Shown here: positions 62,181 to 64,000 of the stretch, piece by piece | How positions within the stretch are numbered: the first letter of the stretch is position 1 | Layout: each line of letters opens with the position of its first letter | Assembly: GCA_030606485.1 (NCBI GenBank) | Contig: JAUWGH010000003.1 | Location: 248,001 to 312,000 of the forward strand | Origin: Promethearchaeota archaeon | GTDB taxonomy: Archaea > Asgardarchaeota > Lokiarchaeia > Sigyniarchaeales > SOKP01 | Direction of reading: 5' to 3' | Length of the DNA stretch: 64,000 nucleotides | Program-made: the position numbers and the translations under genes | Notes under the pieces: model-generated | The model's input: the letters and a program-made list of their open reading frames with translations, nothing else | What the model was told of the DNA's origin: nothing | Database searches by the model: none

Positions 62181-62405
62181 TTATAAAACTTTAAAAAATT
62201 GGTCCAATCGTTCCTTACCTTGATATTTCAAAAGTTTTTTTAACGATTTTTTATCTATACTATCAGTTGCCAATAGAAAAGTCTTGAATTCTCCATCTTG
62301 CTCAATTTTAGCAATAATTTCTATGGTTTTATCTTCTTCTATTTTTACACTCTTTATTGTATTAAAATCATATATTTGTCCAGATCTTAATTTTATTTCC
62401 ACCAT
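62181..62405 (-). CDS. Small protein of unknown function
   Basis: 74 residues, MVEIKLRSGQIYDFNTIKSVKI, alternating strands then a lysine-rich helix KKSLKKLLKYQGKERL. I recognise no family. The strand-rich first 50 residues resemble small antiparallel barrels. The gene lies on the same strand as and 139 bp downstream of the thermosome gene and is probably transcribed separately. Coding status is plausible because of regular amino-acid composition, not because of homology. Confidence 0.5.
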   Translation of the reverse strand: MVEIKLRSGQIYDFNTIKSVKIEEDKTIEIIAKIEQDGEFKTFLLATDSIDKKSLKKLLKYQGKERLDQFFKVL

Positions 62406-62544
62406 TTTTTAAAACCAATTCACTTAGAAGTGATACCTTGTGGGTAATTATTACTTACTATAAAGAAAAAATCAATTTATTTTAAGGTATAATTGATTTT
62501 AAAATTTTGTTAAAAAAAATAAAATAAAAAAAAAATCTATAGAT

Positions 62545-64000
62545 TTACATCATTCCAGGAGGCATTCCTCCCATTCCACCCATTCCACCCATTCCACCAC
62601 CTGGAGGCATTGGGGGCATAGCAGATTTTGAGCCGGCGATTATATCGTCAATACGCAGGATAAGGCTTGCCGATTCGTAAGCAGATTTTATGGCTTGTTT
62701 TTTTACAATGGTTGGTTCGATAACATTTAAATTCATCATATCTTTCTCGATTTCTCCCTTTTCCAGATCAATTCCCGCATATTTATTACCAGCTTGATGA
62801 GCAGCTCTTAATTTAACCAAAATATCAATTTGATCAAGGCCACCATTTTCAGCAAGTGTAGTCGGAACAATATCTAAACTATCGGCAAATACATCAACAG
62901 CTAATTGTTCTCTTCCTCCAAGAGTGGTTGCAAATTTTCTTAATTGAATAGCAGTCTCTACTTCTGGAGCGCCTCCACCGCCCACAATATTTTCATCTTC
63001 GATAACATCTTTAACTACGGACAAGGCATCATGTATCGCACGTTCTGCTTCATCTACAATTAATTCTGTTCCACCACGGATTAAAATCACTACTGCTTTT
63101 GGATCCTTACATTTTTCAACAAAAATCCAAGAATCTTTCATAATTTTTCTTTCTTCTACTAATCCCGCGTAACCAAGTTTGTCTTTATTTAAATCACCAA
63201 AACCTGTAAAAATCATACCACCTGTTGCTTTGGAAAGCTTTTCCAAATCCGATTTTTTGACTCTTCTTACAACTAATACTCCAGCTTTAGCCAGAAAATG
63301 TTGAGCCATATCGTCAATACCTTTCTGACAAATTATTACATTTGCACCAGTATTGATAATCTTATCCACCATATCTCGAAGCATTTTTTCCTCCTGATCA
63401 AGATATGCTTGTATCTGCTCCGGACTAGTGATTTGCAACTTACTATCAAATTCTGTTTTTTCAATCTCTATTGCCGATTGAAGCAATAAAATTTTAGCGT
63501 CTTTAATAATCTTTGGCATGCCAGGATTAACAACTTCTTTATCTAAGATAATACCTTTAATTAATTTTGTGTCATCTATACTTTCTCCTTCTTTTTTCTG
63601 AATTTGAACCTTATCTAAATCGGCTCTCCATTCTCCATTTACTTGCTCGGCAACAGAAATTATAGCCTCTACGCAAATATCTGAGAGTAAATCTCTTGAT
63701 TCTGAGACCAATTTAGAAGACATCGAAGTCATTGCTACTTTCTTGAGTATATCCTTATTATCTATAGTTGCTTTTTCTGAGATATTATCCAAAATTTCTA
63801 AACTTTTATCAGCGGCTTTTCTAAAACCTTCAGCTATTATAGTTGGATGAATTTTTTGTTCTAATAATTTTTGAGAACGTTTTAATAATTCTCCAGCAAG
63901 TATTACTGCAGTAGTTGTTCCATCTCCAACCTCTGAATCTTGAGTTTTAGCGACTTCCACCATCATCTTGGCTGCTGGGTGTTGTACGTCAATTTCTTTT
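62545..64000 (-). CDS. Thermosome subunit (group II chaperonin), partial: N-terminus outside window
   Basis: The open frame extends beyond the right edge: AAKMMVEVAKTQDSEVGDGTTTAV is near the usual residue 80. Visible marks are the ATP-binding GDGTTTAVILAGELL, the Asp switch region, IKGIILDKEVVNPGMP, VGGGGAPEVETAIQLR and the C-terminal Gly-Met repeats MGGMGGMGGMPPGMM. About 485 of 540 residues are present; the first 60-70 are lost. It folds proteins in a double-ring cage with ATP. GC content is higher than average, as for a highly expressed gene. Confidence 0.95.
   Translation of the reverse strand, partial: KEIDVQHPAAKMMVEVAKTQDSEVGDGTTTAVILAGELLKRSQKLLEQKIHPTIIAEGFRKAADKSLEILDNISEKATIDNKDILKKVAMTSMSSKLVSESRDLLSDICVEAIISVAEQVNGEWRADLDKVQIQKKEGESIDDTKLIKGIILDKEVVNPGMPKIIKDAKILLLQSAIEIEKTEFDSKLQITSPEQIQAYLDQEEKMLRDMVDKIINTGANVIICQKGIDDMAQHFLAKAGVLVVRRVKKSDLEKLSKATGGMIFTGFGDLNKDKLGYAGLVEERKIMKDSWIFVEKCKDPKAVVILIRGGTELIVDEAERAIHDALSVVKDVIEDENIVGGGGAPEVETAIQLRKFATTLGGREQLAVDVFADSLDIVPTTLAENGGLDQIDILVKLRAAHQAGNKYAGIDLEKGEIEKDMMNLNVIEPTIVKKQAIKSAYESASLILRIDDIIAGSKSAMPPMPPGGGMGGMGGMGGMPPGMM

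Noticed and set aside
62545-62630. Low-complexity Gly-Met repeat as a sequencing artefact
   Set aside because: GGM repeats at the C-terminus are a normal feature of group II chaperonins.

Overview
The window is strongly AT-rich, and its gene content is archaeal: an A-type ATP synthase operon, a thermosome (group II chaperonin), a homocysteine-biosynthesis DUF39 protein, an H4MPT-type methylene dehydrogenase domain (MtdB), MvhAG hydrogenase with HdrA, and two tungsten aldehyde ferredoxin oxidoreductases. Roadblock/longin-like domains, a histone-deacetylase-fold enzyme, many TTG starts, poly-T termination tracts, and TATA boxes about 28 bp before leaderless ATGs also fit. Together these suggest an Asgard archaeon, most likely Lokiarchaeia-like, with an anaerobic H2/C1 and amino-acid/sugar-fermenting lifestyle. 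The lineage call is inference; no rRNA or other marker gene was seen.

Layout. 1-8.2 kb: membrane proteins, a small FtsX/ABC pair, a possible roadblock protein, DUF3795, an HDAC-family deacetylase, a large membrane protein with a cytosolic longin/roadblock-like tail, and a membrane-GAF-like sensor. 8.2-12.8 kb (minus): an operon of a winged-helix-HdrA-MvhD fusion, MvhG and MvhA. 13.3-19.1 kb (plus, divergent from it): five genes built from one paralogous accessory domain, two of them fused to MtdB. 19.3-26.2 kb: a ketosphinganine-reductase-like SDR; a DUF39-ferredoxin, VOC protein and ThDP enzyme run; a zinc alcohol dehydrogenase; and a UroD/MtbA-type protein. 26.4-27.1 kb: a VapBC-type toxin-antitoxin pair with an operator-like repeat. 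27.9-29.9 kb: an SDR and an ene-reductase. 29.9-33.8 kb (minus): IorB, IorA and an ADP-forming acyl-CoA synthetase alpha subunit. 34.2-45.3 kb: an unknown helical protein divergent from the complete ATP synthase operon in the order K-C-H-F-E-A-B-D-I, followed by a zinc-ribbon membrane protein. 45.4-52.2 kb: AOR, stomatin/NfeD, a class III aminotransferase and an FGGY kinase. 52.3-57 kb: a GH106-like rhamnosidase, an acyltransferase-like Ntn hydrolase, and a truncated second GH106 remnant. 57-62.1 kb: acyl-CoA ligase, iron alcohol dehydrogenase and a second AOR. The end holds a small unknown protein and the thermosome, which runs off the window.

How the parts could work together (inference): the hydrogenase/HdrA module and the MtdB fusion cluster face each other across a 506-bp control region, suggesting a link between H2 or low-potential electrons and C1-H4MPT chemistry. 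IorAB plus acyl-CoA synthetase would turn aromatic 2-oxoacids into acids with ATP gain. The AORs, Fe-ADH, Zn-ADH and acyl-CoA ligase interconvert aldehydes, alcohols and acids. The GH106 protein and FGGY kinase suggest use of a plant-type sugar.

The most novel-looking feature is the 13.3-19.1 kb cluster of duplicated accessory domains with MtdB fusions. Next is the DNA-binding-domain-HdrA-MvhD fusion beside a hydrogenase large subunit whose gene stops exactly at the mature C-terminus.
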